The notes under the pieces: generated by a model
What the model saw: the letters and a program-made list of their open reading frames with translations, nothing else
Database searches by the model: none
Told to the model about the DNA's origin: nothing
Shown here: positions 42,685 to 51,402 of the stretch, piece after piece
How the letters are laid out: the number at the start of each line of letters is the position of its first letter
Numbering within the stretch: position 1 is the first letter of the stretch
Source of the DNA: Streptomyces wuyuanensis
Lineage (GTDB): Bacteria; Actinomycetota; Actinomycetes; Streptomycetales; Streptomycetaceae
Direction of reading: 5' to 3'
DNA: 64,000 bases
Assembly (NCBI RefSeq): GCF_900103455.1
Contig: NZ_FNHI01000023.1
Coordinates: 89,613-153,612 of the forward strand
Translations under genes and position numbers: made by a program

Positions 42685-44331
42685 ATGTCGAACGACGGCA
42701 AGGGCGAGGGGCGCGGCGTGGTGCGGTGGAGCGGCGGGAAGCGGACGGGCTCGGACGGCGGCGAGGGTCGGTCGCTCAGCCGGCGCGGTGTCCTTGGGGC
42801 GGGGCTCGCCGCCGGAGTGGGTGTGGCGGGGGGCAGTTGGGCGGCCGGGGCCTCCGCCGTGCCGCCGCCGGCGGTCCCTGCTCCCCGGGCGGCCGGGGCG
42901 CCCCGCGCCGGGGACTGGACGGCCCTGGCCCGTGGGCTCGACGGGACGCTCGTACGGCCCGGCAGCCGCGACTACGACGCGGCGCGCAAGCTGTTCAACC
43001 CCCGCTTCGACGGGCTGCGGCCGTCAGCGGTCGCGTACTGCGCCCGGCCGGAGGACGTCCGCACCTGCCTCGAGTTCGCGAAGCGGCACCAGGTGCCGGT
43101 CGCGGTGCGCAGCGGCGGTCACTCGTACGCGGGCTGGTCCTCGGGTCCGGGCATCGTCGTCGACGTCCAGCGGATGGCGGGCGTCACGCTGTCGGGCGCG
43201 ACCGCGACGATCGGCGCGGGGGCCAAACTCATCGACGTGTACGACCGGTTGACTGCGCGCGGGCGGACCGTCCCCGCGGGGTCGTGTCCCACCGTAGGGG
43301 TGTCGGGGCTGGCCCTGGGCGGCGGTATCGGTGTGGTCAGCCGTGCGTACGGCCTGACCAGCGACAGTGTCGTCGGAGCCCGGATCGTCACCGCCGACGG
43401 GCGGATACGCACCGTGGACGCCACGCACGACCCGGACCTGTTCTGGGCCCTGCGCGGAGGCGGCAACGCGCAGTTCGGCGTGGTCACCGAACTGCGGATG
43501 CGCACCCACGCGGCACCGCCGTGCACCACCTTCTTCCTGAGCTGGCCCTGGTCGCGGGCCGCCGCCGTGGTGCGTGAGTGGCAGAAGTGGGCGCCTACCG
43601 CACCGGACGGCATCTGGGCCAATCTGCACCTCTCCGCCCCGGCGGGCGGCAGGCCCGGGTCGGTGCGGGTCGGCGGTCTGGCCCTCACGACCCGCGGGGA
43701 CCTGGAGAACCGTCTCGACCGGCTCGCCGACGCCGTCGGGGCGCCCGCGCGGTCGGTCTCCGTGCGCACCCGGCCCTTCATGGACGCCATGAAGGTGATG
43801 GGCGGCGTCTCCGGCTTCACCATCGCCCAGTCCCACCAGAAGGGCACGCTGCCCGGCAGCAACCCGCAGGGCCGGGTGGCGCGCGAATCGTACGCGGCAC
43901 GCTCGGACTTCTACACGAAGCCCATCCCGGCGGACGGCATCAGGGCGCTGCTCGACCGGGTGCAGCGGCTGGCCTCTCTCACCGGGGGCGGCGCGGGCAG
44001 CATCGCCCTGGACGCGCTGGGCGGGGCGGTGGGCCGTGTCAAGCCCGCCGCCACCGCCTTCGTCCACCGCGACGCGCTCTTCCTTGCGCAGTACATCGTT
44101 TCCTGGCCGGACGCCGCGGCCGCGGCCGCGGTGGCCCGCCACCAGGCGTGGCTCGACGGCACGCACGCCACGATGCGGCCGTGGGCGAGCGGCCGGGCGT
44201 ACCAGAACTACACCGACCCGAAACTGCGCGACTGGCGCCGGGCCTACTTCGGTGCCAACGCCGAGCGCCTGACCCGGGTGAAGAAGGCGTACGACCCGGG
44301 GCGGATGTTTCGTCACCCGCAGGCGTTCTGA
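42685..44331 (+). CDS. Secreted (Tat) berberine-bridge-type FAD oxidase
   Basis: About 548 residues. A twin-arginine signal (SLSRRGVLGAGLAAGVGVAG) predicts folded export. The PCMH-type FAD domain has SGGHSYAGWSSGP, whose His normally bonds covalently to FAD, and GSCPTVGVSGLALGGGIG, whose Cys provides the second bond of bicovalent flavoproteins. The substrate domain and the BBE tail (YQNYTDPKLRDWRRAYFGAN) follow. Relatives oxidise oligosaccharides or secondary metabolites with O2. The start is uncertain: ATG 42685, or GTG 42718, which has a better purine-rich upstream. It is convergent with a TetR gene. Confidence 0.88.
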   Translation: MSNDGKGEGRGVVRWSGGKRTGSDGGEGRSLSRRGVLGAGLAAGVGVAGGSWAAGASAVPPPAVPAPRAAGAPRAGDWTALARGLDGTLVRPGSRDYDAARKLFNPRFDGLRPSAVAYCARPEDVRTCLEFAKRHQVPVAVRSGGHSYAGWSSGPGIVVDVQRMAGVTLSGATATIGAGAKLIDVYDRLTARGRTVPAGSCPTVGVSGLALGGGIGVVSRAYGLTSDSVVGARIVTADGRIRTVDATHDPDLFWALRGGGNAQFGVVTELRMRTHAAPPCTTFFLSWPWSRAAAVVREWQKWAPTAPDGIWANLHLSAPAGGRPGSVRVGGLALTTRGDLENRLDRLADAVGAPARSVSVRTRPFMDAMKVMGGVSGFTIAQSHQKGTLPGSNPQGRVARESYAARSDFYTKPIPADGIRALLDRVQRLASLTGGGAGSIALDALGGAVGRVKPAATAFVHRDALFLAQYIVSWPDAAAAAAVARHQAWLDGTHATMRPWASGRAYQNYTDPKLRDWRRAYFGANAERLTRVKKAYDPGRMFRHPQAF

Positions 44332-44348
44332 GAGGGGGCACGCACCGC

Positions 44349-44377
44349 ACCGGCGGGCGCGTTCGGGCCCCGCCGGT
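44349..44377. terminator. Bidirectional terminator between FAD oxidase and TetR genes
   Basis: Arms ACCGGCGGG/CCCGCCGGT with an 11-nt loop lie in the 56-bp convergent gap. Confidence 0.65.
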
Positions 44378-44387
44378 ACTCCGGGAC

Positions 44388-45050
44388 TCAGGAGGCGCCC
44401 TCGCGGATCGCCGCGAGCAGGCGCGCGCACCGGTCGCTCATCTCCCCGGCGGACTGTTCCGGGTGGGAGATCCACCAGCCGACCAGGGCGCTCACCGTGC
44501 CCGTCCAGACGTGCTTGAGGGCGTCCGCGTCGAGCGGGTCGGCGTTGCCGCCGTGCCTCAGCAGCGCCGCCGTGCCCGCGGCGGCGAGTTCGTCCACGGC
44601 CGCCCGGTGCCGCTGCGCGGCCGAGCGGAGTTCCGAGCCGGGCGGGAGCGTCCGGTCGTAGAGCACGAACCATGCGTGCCGTTCGTCCTCCAGCGCGGCG
44701 AAGAGCGCCGTGAGGACCCTGTGGGCGAGCGCAGCCTCCGGCTGCGGGCCGCCGGCGGTCATCGCTTCCCCGATCGCGGTGAGCAGACGCGCGGCGACGC
44801 GTTCCAGGCACGCCAGGTAGAGGCCGTCCTTGGAGCCGAAGTAGGTGTAGAGCATCGGCTTCGTGACGCCCACGCGCCGGGCGATGGCGGCCATGGACGC
44901 CCTCGTGTGACCGTGGCGGCCGAACTCCTCCGTCGCCGCCGCGACGATCTGTTGCTCCCGGCGGGCGCGCGGAACGCCCTTCGTACCCGCAGTGCGCTCG
45001 TCGCGTCCCGCACCGGAAGGGGAGGCCGCCGGACCTCTTGCAGTACCCAT
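44388..45050 (-). CDS. TetR-family transcriptional repressor
   Basis: A 220-residue TetR regulator. The N-terminal helix-turn-helix is IVAAATEEFGRHGHTRASMA then AIARRVGVTKPMLYTYFGSK, an almost textbook match. The C-terminal ligand domain has VLTALFAALEDERHAWFVLY and WTGTVSALVGWWISHPEQSA. It is divergent from the FAD-linked oxidase gene, and two copies of a 13-bp sequence with an internal palindrome fill the 59-bp gap. Autoregulation and control of the oxidase are therefore likely. The start ATG 45050 gives a natural N-terminus. Confidence 0.9.
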   Translation of the reverse strand: MGTARGPAASPSGAGRDERTAGTKGVPRARREQQIVAAATEEFGRHGHTRASMAAIARRVGVTKPMLYTYFGSKDGLYLACLERVAARLLTAIGEAMTAGGPQPEAALAHRVLTALFAALEDERHAWFVLYDRTLPPGSELRSAAQRHRAAVDELAAAGTAALLRHGGNADPLDADALKHVWTGTVSALVGWWISHPEQSAGEMSDRCARLLAAIREGAS

Positions 45051-45066
45051 AGCGAGGACTATACGT

Positions 45067-45094
45067 TGCGGTAAATTACCCTGCGGTAAATTAC
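45067..45094. promoter_or_regulatory. Tandem TetR operator
   Basis: TGCGGTAAATTAC is present twice, at 45067-45079 and 45082-45094, a 15-bp period. Each copy contains the palindrome GTAA-A-TTAC. It lies exactly between the divergent TetR and oxidase genes. Confidence 0.75.
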
Positions 45095-45109
45095 TGAGAG
45101 GCAAGATCG

Positions 45110-46741
45110 ATGGATCGTCGCAGCCCCTCCGCCTCGGCCGCCGGCCCCCTCCCCCGCCGCTCCTGGTGGGGCTGGGGCACCGAGGACAGGGCCCTGCCGG
45201 ACGGCGAGTGCGCGGACCTCGGCGCGCTGGTGCCCGGAGCGGCCGGCACCCCGCTGCCGGTACCCGGCATCGCCGACCTCGACATGCCCCTGTCCCGGGT
45301 CACGGCTCCGCCCTCCCTCGGACACCTCGTGTCGGACGCGCCGGAGGACCGGGCCGGCCACACGTACGGCAAGGCGTACCGCGATGTCGTCCGTGCCCTG
45401 TACGGCGATCTGCGGCCGGCGCCCGATCTGGTCGCCCGCCCCCGGACCGAGCGGGAGGTGACCGACGTCCTGGACTGGGCGTCGGGGGCCGACGTGGCCG
45501 TCGTGCCCTACGGGGCGGGGAGTTCGGTCGTCGGCGGTGTCGAGTACCGCGCCGGTCTGCACCGGGGCGTCGTGTCGATGGACCTGACCGGGCTGGACCG
45601 GGTGCTGGAGGTCGACCGGGTGAGCCGTGCGGCACGGATCCAGGCCGGTGTCCTCGGCCCCGCCCTGGAGGACCAACTCCGCCCGCACGGGCTGACGTTG
45701 CGCCACTTCCCGCAGAGCTTCGAGTTCTCCACGCTCGGCGGCTGGCTGGCCACCCGCGCGGGCGGGCACTACGCCACGCTCCACACGCACATCGACGATC
45801 TGGTCGAGTCGATGCGGGTGGTGACGCCCGCGGGCGTGAACGAGTCGCTGAGGGTGCCCGGTTCGGGCGCCGGACCCTCGCCGGACCGGCTCTTCCTGGG
45901 GTCCGAGGGCACGCTGGGGGTGATCACCGAGGCGTGGATGCGCCTGCAGGACCGCCCGGGTCACAAGGCGTCGGCCACGGTGTTCTTCGACGGCTTCGAC
46001 ACGGCGCTCCGTGCGGTGCGCGCCATCTCCCAGTCCGGGCTGCATCCCGCCAACTGCCGGCTGCTCGACCCCGGGGAGGCGGCGCTCGCCCAGGTGGCAG
46101 TCGGTGGCCGGAGCGCCCTCGTCCTCGGTGTCGAGTCGGCCGGCCGGCCCGTGGACGGACGCCTCGCGGAACTCGTCGGGCTCGCCCGGGACCACGGAGG
46201 CGCACCCGCTCCCGCCGGCAGGGAGGATTCGGACACGGCGGCGGGCACCTGGCGGTCCGCGTTCCTGCGCATGCCCTATCTGCGCGACGCGCTCGCGCGG
46301 ATGAGCGTGATCAGCGAGACCTTCGAGACCGCCTGCACCTGGGACCGCCTCCCGCTGCTCGTCGACACGGTACGCCGCGAACTGGCCGCCACCGTAAGGA
46401 AGACGACCGGATCCGAGGCCATGGTCAACTGCCGTCTGACGCACGTCTACCCGGACGGCGCCGCGCCGTACTTCACCGTCGTCGCCGCGGCACGGCGCGG
46501 CAGCGAGGTCGCGATGTGGGACGACGTCAAGGCGGCCGCGACACAGGTGCTCGGCGATCTCGGCGCGACCGTCACGCACCACCACGCCGTGGGCCGTGAC
46601 CACCGTCCCGGCTACGACCGCCAGCGTCCCGAGCCGTTCGCGCTCGCCCTGCGCGCCGCGAAGCAGGCGCTGGACCCGGCGGGGATCCTCAACCCGGGCG
46701 TCCTGCTCGACCCGGCTCCCCGGCCCGGCGCGACGGGCTGA
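45110..46741 (+). CDS. FAD-linked oxidase of the alkylglycerone-phosphate-synthase type
   Basis: A 543-residue flavoprotein of the VAO/GlcD superfamily, closest by motif to alkyldihydroxyacetone-phosphate synthase. The N-terminus has SWWGWGTED. The FAD domain has VVPYGAGSSVVGGVEYRAG, GWLATRAGGHYATLHTHIDD and LFLGSEGTLGVITEAW. The C-terminal active-site histidines are in ATVTHHHAVGRDHRPGYDRQ. The family makes ether bonds in lipids, or oxidises 2-hydroxy acids when related. A GAGAGG ribosome site precedes the ATG. It is divergent from and probably controlled by the adjacent TetR. Confidence 0.88.
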   Translation: MDRRSPSASAAGPLPRRSWWGWGTEDRALPDGECADLGALVPGAAGTPLPVPGIADLDMPLSRVTAPPSLGHLVSDAPEDRAGHTYGKAYRDVVRALYGDLRPAPDLVARPRTEREVTDVLDWASGADVAVVPYGAGSSVVGGVEYRAGLHRGVVSMDLTGLDRVLEVDRVSRAARIQAGVLGPALEDQLRPHGLTLRHFPQSFEFSTLGGWLATRAGGHYATLHTHIDDLVESMRVVTPAGVNESLRVPGSGAGPSPDRLFLGSEGTLGVITEAWMRLQDRPGHKASATVFFDGFDTALRAVRAISQSGLHPANCRLLDPGEAALAQVAVGGRSALVLGVESAGRPVDGRLAELVGLARDHGGAPAPAGREDSDTAAGTWRSAFLRMPYLRDALARMSVISETFETACTWDRLPLLVDTVRRELAATVRKTTGSEAMVNCRLTHVYPDGAAPYFTVVAAARRGSEVAMWDDVKAAATQVLGDLGATVTHHHAVGRDHRPGYDRQRPEPFALALRAAKQALDPAGILNPGVLLDPAPRPGATG

Positions 46742-46763
46742 CCCGCACGCCACGTCGTGCGGG
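46742..46763 (+). terminator. Terminator of the FAD-linked oxidase
   Basis: An 8-bp stem CCCGCACG/CGTGCGGG with a 6-nt loop begins at the base after the stop; a second GGGCCGGCC/GGCCGGCCC hairpin follows at 46761-46798. Confidence 0.65.
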
Positions 46764-46934
46764 CCGGCCCGAGCGTTCCGGTAAGAGAGCGGCCGGCCCT
46801 CATGCCGCCGGCCGCGGCGTGAGTGTGCGCACGGGCGGCTCCGGGCGGCGGGCCGGTCGGGGTGGGCCGAATCCTCATGGGCGGTGCGGAACGGCGCGGG
46901 CCGGCGAAGGGGTCGGCCGCCGCTCGCCCGCGGT

Positions 46935-47180
46935 CTACCGACGGCGCGGGTAGTCGGGGTCTTCCTCGGCGCTGGGCAGATCGTGGTGCCCGTCGTTCCA
47001 CGGGTTGGTCCATCCGCACACCCCGCAGGCGTAGCGGCCGTTGAGGCCGGACAGACGGGTGCCGCAGCGTTCGCAGTCGGTCTCGGTGATCTGCAGCGCT
47101 CCGTCGTGCGCCGGATCGGCGGGAGGCGGGAGTGCCTCGACCTGCGGGGGCCGGTCACGACGACGGGGACGGCTGCTCAT
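46935..47180 (-). CDS. Small zinc-ribbon protein
   Basis: An 81-residue protein with one C4 zinc ribbon, CERCGTRLSGLNGRYACGVC, flanked by a basic Pro-rich N-terminus and an acidic C-terminus (PSAEEDPDYPRRR). This looks like a small nucleic-acid- or protein-binding adaptor; no partner can be named. Upstream of the ATG, GGAGG-TAG-CCTCC forms a small inverted repeat that could hide the only Shine-Dalgarno-like sequence. Confidence 0.65.
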   Translation of the reverse strand: MSSRPRRRDRPPQVEALPPPADPAHDGALQITETDCERCGTRLSGLNGRYACGVCGWTNPWNDGHHDLPSAEEDPDYPRRR

Positions 47181-47241
47181 GTCAGGGAGGCTACCTCCGG
47201 AACCGGTCGCCGCCGACCTGGGCCCGGGCATCGGCGGAGAA

Positions 47242-47309
47242 CGTGACCGTGCCGGCCTTCCGTGGAAGACCGGCACGGTCACGGCGGGCGCTCTCGGGGA
47301 GCGCCCGCC
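47242..47309 (-). terminator. Two tandem strong hairpins after the RCC1-like gene
   Basis: Nearest the stop is 47283-47309, an 11-bp stem GGCGGGCGCTC/GAGCGCCCGCC. Next is 47242-47283, a 42-nt near-perfect hairpin: 14-bp arms starting CGTGACCGTGCCGG, a C.A mismatch, five more pairs and a 2-nt loop. Confidence 0.8.
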
Positions 47310-47324
47310 CGGGCCGGTGGGTGC

Positions 47325-48623
47325 TCAGCCCGCCAGGCTGTGCTCACCGCCGGCCGCGATGAGGCCGGCCCTCCCGATCACCGTGGTCACCGCCACGGGG
47401 ACGCTGCTGTCGGCGGTGGCACCGTTGCCGAGTTGACCCTCGCCGTTCTCGCCCCAGGCGTGGACGACGCTCCCGGTTCCGTCGGGCTCGTCGCCGGGGT
47501 CGTCCTCACCGGTTCCGACCGGACCGACGGGCCCACCGCAGTGGCAGGACAGCCGGCTCGGCAGACCGGCGTCGCCGCAGTCGCAGGAGGACGTCAGGGC
47601 GAGGTTGTGCTCCTCGGCGGTGGAGATGGCCGTCACTGCGCGCAGGCCCTGAACCTGTACGGGGATGGTGCTGTCGGCGAGGGTGCCGTTGCCGAGTTGG
47701 CCCGAGGCGTTGTCGCCCCAGGACCACACGGTGCCGTCGCCCCCCAGCGCGAGGCTGTGGCCGAGACCTGCGGCGACGGCCCTGACCCCGGTGAGTGCCT
47801 GCACCTCCACAGGGGTCGTGCTGTCGATGTTGGTGCCGTTGCCCAACTGGCCGGAGAAGTTGTCGCCCCAGGACCGGACCCGGCCGTCCCTCACCACCGC
47901 CAGGCTGTGGTCCCCGCCGGCGGCCACCGCCCTGGCCCGGGTGATGCCCTGCACCTCGACGGGGATGGTGCTGTCGGCGAGGGTGCCGTTGCCCAACTGG
48001 CCGTTGTCGTTGTCGCCCCACGCCCGGACAGCGCCGTCCCGCAGCAGCACGACGGCGTGGTTGTCGCCGGCGGCGAGGGCCTTCACCCCGGAGAGCATCT
48101 GCACCTGGACGGGGATGGTGCTGTCGGCGAGGGTGCCGTTGCCCAACTGGCCGTTGTCGTTGTCGCCCCACGCCCGGACCGTGCCGTCCCGCAGCAGGGC
48201 GAGGCTGAAGTCGTCGCCCGCGGCGACGGCCTTCACACCGGTGAGGCCCAGGACGCGGACGGGGACGCTGCTGTCGGTCTCCGTGCCGTTGCCCAACTGG
48301 CCGTTGTCGTTGTCGCCCCAGGCCCAGACGGTGCCGTCCCGCAGCAGCGCCAGGCTGTGCTCGAAACCGGCGGCGAGGCTGCTGATCCCGTTCGGCTCCG
48401 GAACGGGGACGGGCACGGCGCTGTCGGCGTTGTCGCCGGTGCCGAGCTGGCCGTCCTCGTTGTCGCCCCACGCCTGCGCGAACGGCACGGTCCCGCGGCC
48501 GCCGCCGGACGGATCGGCCGCGTGGGCTCCGGGCGTCCAGGCCAGCGTCGCCGCCAGCGCGGCGGCGAGCACCGTACCGGTACGTCCTGCGGCGCCGCGG
48601 GCCGGCGGATTCGCTTCACCCAT
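47325..48623 (-). CDS. Secreted RCC1-like seven-bladed propeller (BLIP-II-like)
   Basis: A 432-residue secreted protein. The signal peptide ends near residue 35 (TLAWTPGAHA-ADP). Then come seven ~50-residue RCC1-type repeats, each opening with a W-G-D-N-x-x-G-Q-L-G-N-G core and closing near AAGxxHSLAL, so a seven-bladed beta-propeller is expected. Repeats 2-4 are nearly identical. Between blades 6 and 7 lies an insert with four cysteines (SSCDCGDAG and SCHCGGPVG) that breaks the pattern. Streptomyces BLIP-II, a beta-lactamase inhibitor, has the same architecture, but inhibitor function here is inference. GAGAGGGAAAG precedes the ATG. Confidence 0.88.
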   Translation of the reverse strand: MGEANPPARGAAGRTGTVLAAALAATLAWTPGAHAADPSGGGRGTVPFAQAWGDNEDGQLGTGDNADSAVPVPVPEPNGISSLAAGFEHSLALLRDGTVWAWGDNDNGQLGNGTETDSSVPVRVLGLTGVKAVAAGDDFSLALLRDGTVRAWGDNDNGQLGNGTLADSTIPVQVQMLSGVKALAAGDNHAVVLLRDGAVRAWGDNDNGQLGNGTLADSTIPVEVQGITRARAVAAGGDHSLAVVRDGRVRSWGDNFSGQLGNGTNIDSTTPVEVQALTGVRAVAAGLGHSLALGGDGTVWSWGDNASGQLGNGTLADSTIPVQVQGLRAVTAISTAEEHNLALTSSCDCGDAGLPSRLSCHCGGPVGPVGTGEDDPGDEPDGTGSVVHAWGENGEGQLGNGATADSSVPVAVTTVIGRAGLIAAGGEHSLAG

Positions 48624-48943
48624 GACACTTTCCCTCTCGTACGGTCCCGCCCCACCGCCTCCCGGCGGTACGAAATCTGCAGAAATCAGTCACAGGCATA
48701 CCAGTCACCCCCGCGTGGTCCGGTACGACACGTGCGGGATCCGCCTCCCGGTGCCACGCCCCGGCAGGGTGGGGCCGCCGTTCGCCCCGCGGCTCCCGGG
48801 CACACGCGCCCTCGCCGCGGTGGGGCCGGGCGGGTGGTGCGTGTAGGCCCGTCGGCCGTGCGTTCGTCCGTGTCGGCGGGGTCCGGCGGGGCCCGCTCGC
48901 TACGTTCCAGGCACCTACACCCCTGAGCTCGAAGGGCACAGCC
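48624..48943. other. Divergent promoter region, RCC1-like versus metallothionein-like gene
   Basis: About 320 bp without a gene. A less GC-rich patch at 48670-48710 probably holds the promoter of the secreted protein; no clear -35/-10 pair could be assigned. Confidence 0.4.
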
Positions 48944-49177
48944 ATGGCCAAGTGCGAAGTCTGCGGCAACGACTACGAGATGTCGTTCGAGGTGCACGCC
49001 GCTGGAGCGGTGCACACGTTCGACAGCATCGAGTGTGCCGCCCAGCGGATGGCACCGATCTGCGAGAACTGCCAGTGCCGGATCCTCGGCCACGGGCTGC
49101 AGGCCGACGGGCAGTTCTACTGCTGTGCGCACTGCGCCCGCCAGAAGGGCGTCGCGGAGCTCGCCGACCACGCCTGA
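48944..49177 (+). CDS. Prokaryotic metallothionein-like cysteine-rich protein
   Basis: A 77-residue protein with nine cysteines: CEVCGN at the N-terminus, a central IECAAQ, then ICENCQCRILGHGLQ and FYCCAHCARQKG. Histidines (HAAGAVH, GHG, AHC) are interspersed. This spacing resembles bacterial metallothioneins of the SmtA type and their actinobacterial relatives, which hold zinc or other soft metals. A GAAGGG ribosome site precedes the ATG. No metal regulator is adjacent. Confidence 0.75.
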   Translation: MAKCEVCGNDYEMSFEVHAAGAVHTFDSIECAAQRMAPICENCQCRILGHGLQADGQFYCCAHCARQKGVAELADHA

Positions 49178-49358
49178 CCTGCCCGGTGCGGCTCGGCCGG
49201 GCCGTTCCGCCGGTGGCGTAAAGCACCGGTCCGCCGCGCTCCCCGCGTCTAGTGTGCTCCACGTCACGCCTGTGGGGCCGAGGGCGCGCGATGACTTCTC
49301 GCGCTGCGCACCGTCTCCCTTGCCGTAGCCGTCGGAGCGAAAAAGAGGAGCCACCGCC

Positions 49359-49955
49359 ATGCGCATCGTGATCACCGAGTTCATCAGCCTGGACGGCGTC
49401 GTACAGGCCCCGGGCGGTCCGGAGGAGGACACCGAGGGCGGCTTCGCCCACGGCGGCTGGTCGCATCCGTTCTTCGACCCGGAGACGGTGGGCGGGGCCT
49501 TCGACGAGGCGCTGAAGAACGCGGAAGGTCTGCTGTTCGGGCGCCGTACCTGGCAGACGATGGCGGGGGCGTGGCCGGAGCGGGCCGGGGACCCGTTCGC
49601 CGACAGGATGAACGCGCTCCCGAAGTACGTCGTGTCGCAGACGCTGGGCGAGGACAGGCTGACGTGGCACAACACCAGGCGCATCCCCGGCGACGAGGCC
49701 GTCGACCGGATCCGCGAACTGCGCGACACCGCGGGCGGCGACCTGGTCGTCATGGGCAGCCCGACTCTGGCGCGCACCCTCATCGCCGAGGGGCTGGTCG
49801 ACGAACTCCGGCTGATGATCATGCCGGTGCTCCTCGGCGGCGGAAAGACGATCTTCCCCGACGGCGGCGGCAAGCACACCCTGGAGCTGGTCTCCACGGT
49901 CACCAGTGGCGCCGGTGTGCACGTGTGCGTCTACCGGCCGGCGGCCGGGGAGTAG
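49359..49955 (+). CDS. Dihydrofolate-reductase/RibD-C-fold reductase
   Basis: A 198-residue NADPH-binding protein of the RibD C-terminal/DHFR-like fold: VITEFISLDGVVQAPGGPEE, GLLFGRRTWQTMAGAWPERA, KYVVSQTL, LVVMGSPTLARTLIAEGLVD and MIMPVLLGGGKTIFPDGG. Such YyaP/YwjB-like proteins are common and mostly uncharacterised; this is not the essential folate DHFR. GAGGAG lies nine bases before the ATG. It is convergent with the next FAD oxidase. Confidence 0.88.
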   Translation: MRIVITEFISLDGVVQAPGGPEEDTEGGFAHGGWSHPFFDPETVGGAFDEALKNAEGLLFGRRTWQTMAGAWPERAGDPFADRMNALPKYVVSQTLGEDRLTWHNTRRIPGDEAVDRIRELRDTAGGDLVVMGSPTLARTLIAEGLVDELRLMIMPVLLGGGKTIFPDGGGKHTLELVSTVTSGAGVHVCVYRPAAGE

Positions 49956-50022
49956 CCCGGCCGGCCGTCCCCCGCGCCATGGGAGCCGGTGCCCCGGCGT
50001 CCCTCGGGGCCGGCCCGGCCGC

Positions 50023-51402
50023 TCACGCCGCGAGAAAGGTGTGGAACACACCCTCCGGGTCGTACCGCGCCCTGAGGCCCTGCAGCCGGTCCCAGTCGTT
50101 CGCCCTGAACGAGCGCTCGGCCCTGGCCGGATCGGCGGTGAGGTCGGCCTCGGCGATGTAGTGCCCGGTGCCCAGGGGTTCCACGGATGCCATCGCCTCG
50201 CGCAGCCATCGGAGGTTGGCCTCGTCCCCGGAAGGATCGTCCCAGATGGCGTAGGGGACGGCGTACGTCTCGCCGAGCACCGAGAAGGCCATGTCGCGCA
50301 GCAGGTCCCCGTCGTGCGACGCCGGGGCGAACGGCGCGAGGACGCGGGACCGGTCGGAGGGTGCCTCCCGCATCGCGTCGCCGAGCCGGGAGAGCAGGGC
50401 GGTGAACTCGGCATCGGACCACAGGGTGTCGGCGGCATAGCGCAGCCGGGGCGGCCAGAGGCCGTCGGCCGTCTCGTCGAGGGCGGCGACCGACGTCGGC
50501 CCCGGAGCCCGGTGCTGGAGGGCGCCGTCGGCGAACGGGCAGTTCCCGAGCGGGCGCAGGGCCTCGGCGGCGTGCTCTTCGTCGGCGGCGAAGGCGGTCG
50601 CCGAGACGGTGACGACCTTCGGTCGGGGTGTCGCATCGGTGGCGAACGGGGCGGCCGTCGCGAGGGTGAGGGCCAGTTCCACGGTCGGTTCGAGTTCGTG
50701 CGAGACGTCGCCGGCCCACTGGCAGGCGGCCTCGACGTCCGCGAGGGGGAACGCGTACATGGTCGCCGCGAGGGCTCCGGGCGCCGGGTGGAGCCGCAGG
50801 CGGAAGCCGGTGACCACGGCGAAGAACCCGGGGCCGGCACCCCGGGCGGCCCAGAACAGGTCGGCGTTCTCGCGCTCGTTGCACCGCACGGTCCCGCCGT
50901 CCGCCGTGACGGCCTCGATCTCCTCGACACTGTGGCAGGCCGGGCCGAGCGCGCCGGAGTTCCAGCCGAGTCCTCCGCCGAGGAGGTACCCGCCGAGGGC
51001 GACCGTCCCGCAGTGGCCGGTGGGAAAGGCGAGGCCCGCCTCGGCCAGTGCCGGGGCCAGTTCGCGGCCGGTGACGGCCGGCTCGACGAACGCGGTCGCT
51101 GACGCGGGATCGATCGCGTACCGGCGGAGCCCGGAGAGGTCGAGCAGCATGCCGTCGGAGCGCACGGGCGATCCGCACCAGCTGTGGCCGGCGGAGCGTA
51201 CGGCGATCCGCAGACCGAGGGACCGGGCGAGCCGGACGGCGGCGGGGACGTCGCGCGCCGACGCGGCGCGGACGATGACCTCGGGGAAGCGGTCGGGTTT
51301 CAGACCGTTCCACACCATGGCGGCCCGGAGTTCCTCGTAACCGTCGTCGCCCCGCCGGACGATCGTCCCCTCGACCGATCCGGCCTGCCTGTGTTCACGC
51401 AT
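50023..51402 (-). CDS. Cytoplasmic berberine-bridge-type FAD oxidase
   Basis: A 459-residue PCMH/BBE flavoprotein without a signal peptide. RSAGHSWCGSP carries the His and GHCGTVALGGYLLGGGLGW the Cys for double covalent FAD attachment. The C-terminal BBE segment ends NDWDRLQGLRARYDPEGVFH. It is the third VAO-superfamily oxidase within 9 kb but is clearly different in sequence from the other two. Relatives oxidise sugars or natural-product alcohols. GGAG precedes the ATG at 51402. No regulator is obvious; a triple 20-bp repeat lies upstream. Confidence 0.88.
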   Translation of the reverse strand: MREHRQAGSVEGTIVRRGDDGYEELRAAMVWNGLKPDRFPEVIVRAASARDVPAAVRLARSLGLRIAVRSAGHSWCGSPVRSDGMLLDLSGLRRYAIDPASATAFVEPAVTGRELAPALAEAGLAFPTGHCGTVALGGYLLGGGLGWNSGALGPACHSVEEIEAVTADGGTVRCNERENADLFWAARGAGPGFFAVVTGFRLRLHPAPGALAATMYAFPLADVEAACQWAGDVSHELEPTVELALTLATAAPFATDATPRPKVVTVSATAFAADEEHAAEALRPLGNCPFADGALQHRAPGPTSVAALDETADGLWPPRLRYAADTLWSDAEFTALLSRLGDAMREAPSDRSRVLAPFAPASHDGDLLRDMAFSVLGETYAVPYAIWDDPSGDEANLRWLREAMASVEPLGTGHYIAEADLTADPARAERSFRANDWDRLQGLRARYDPEGVFHTFLAA

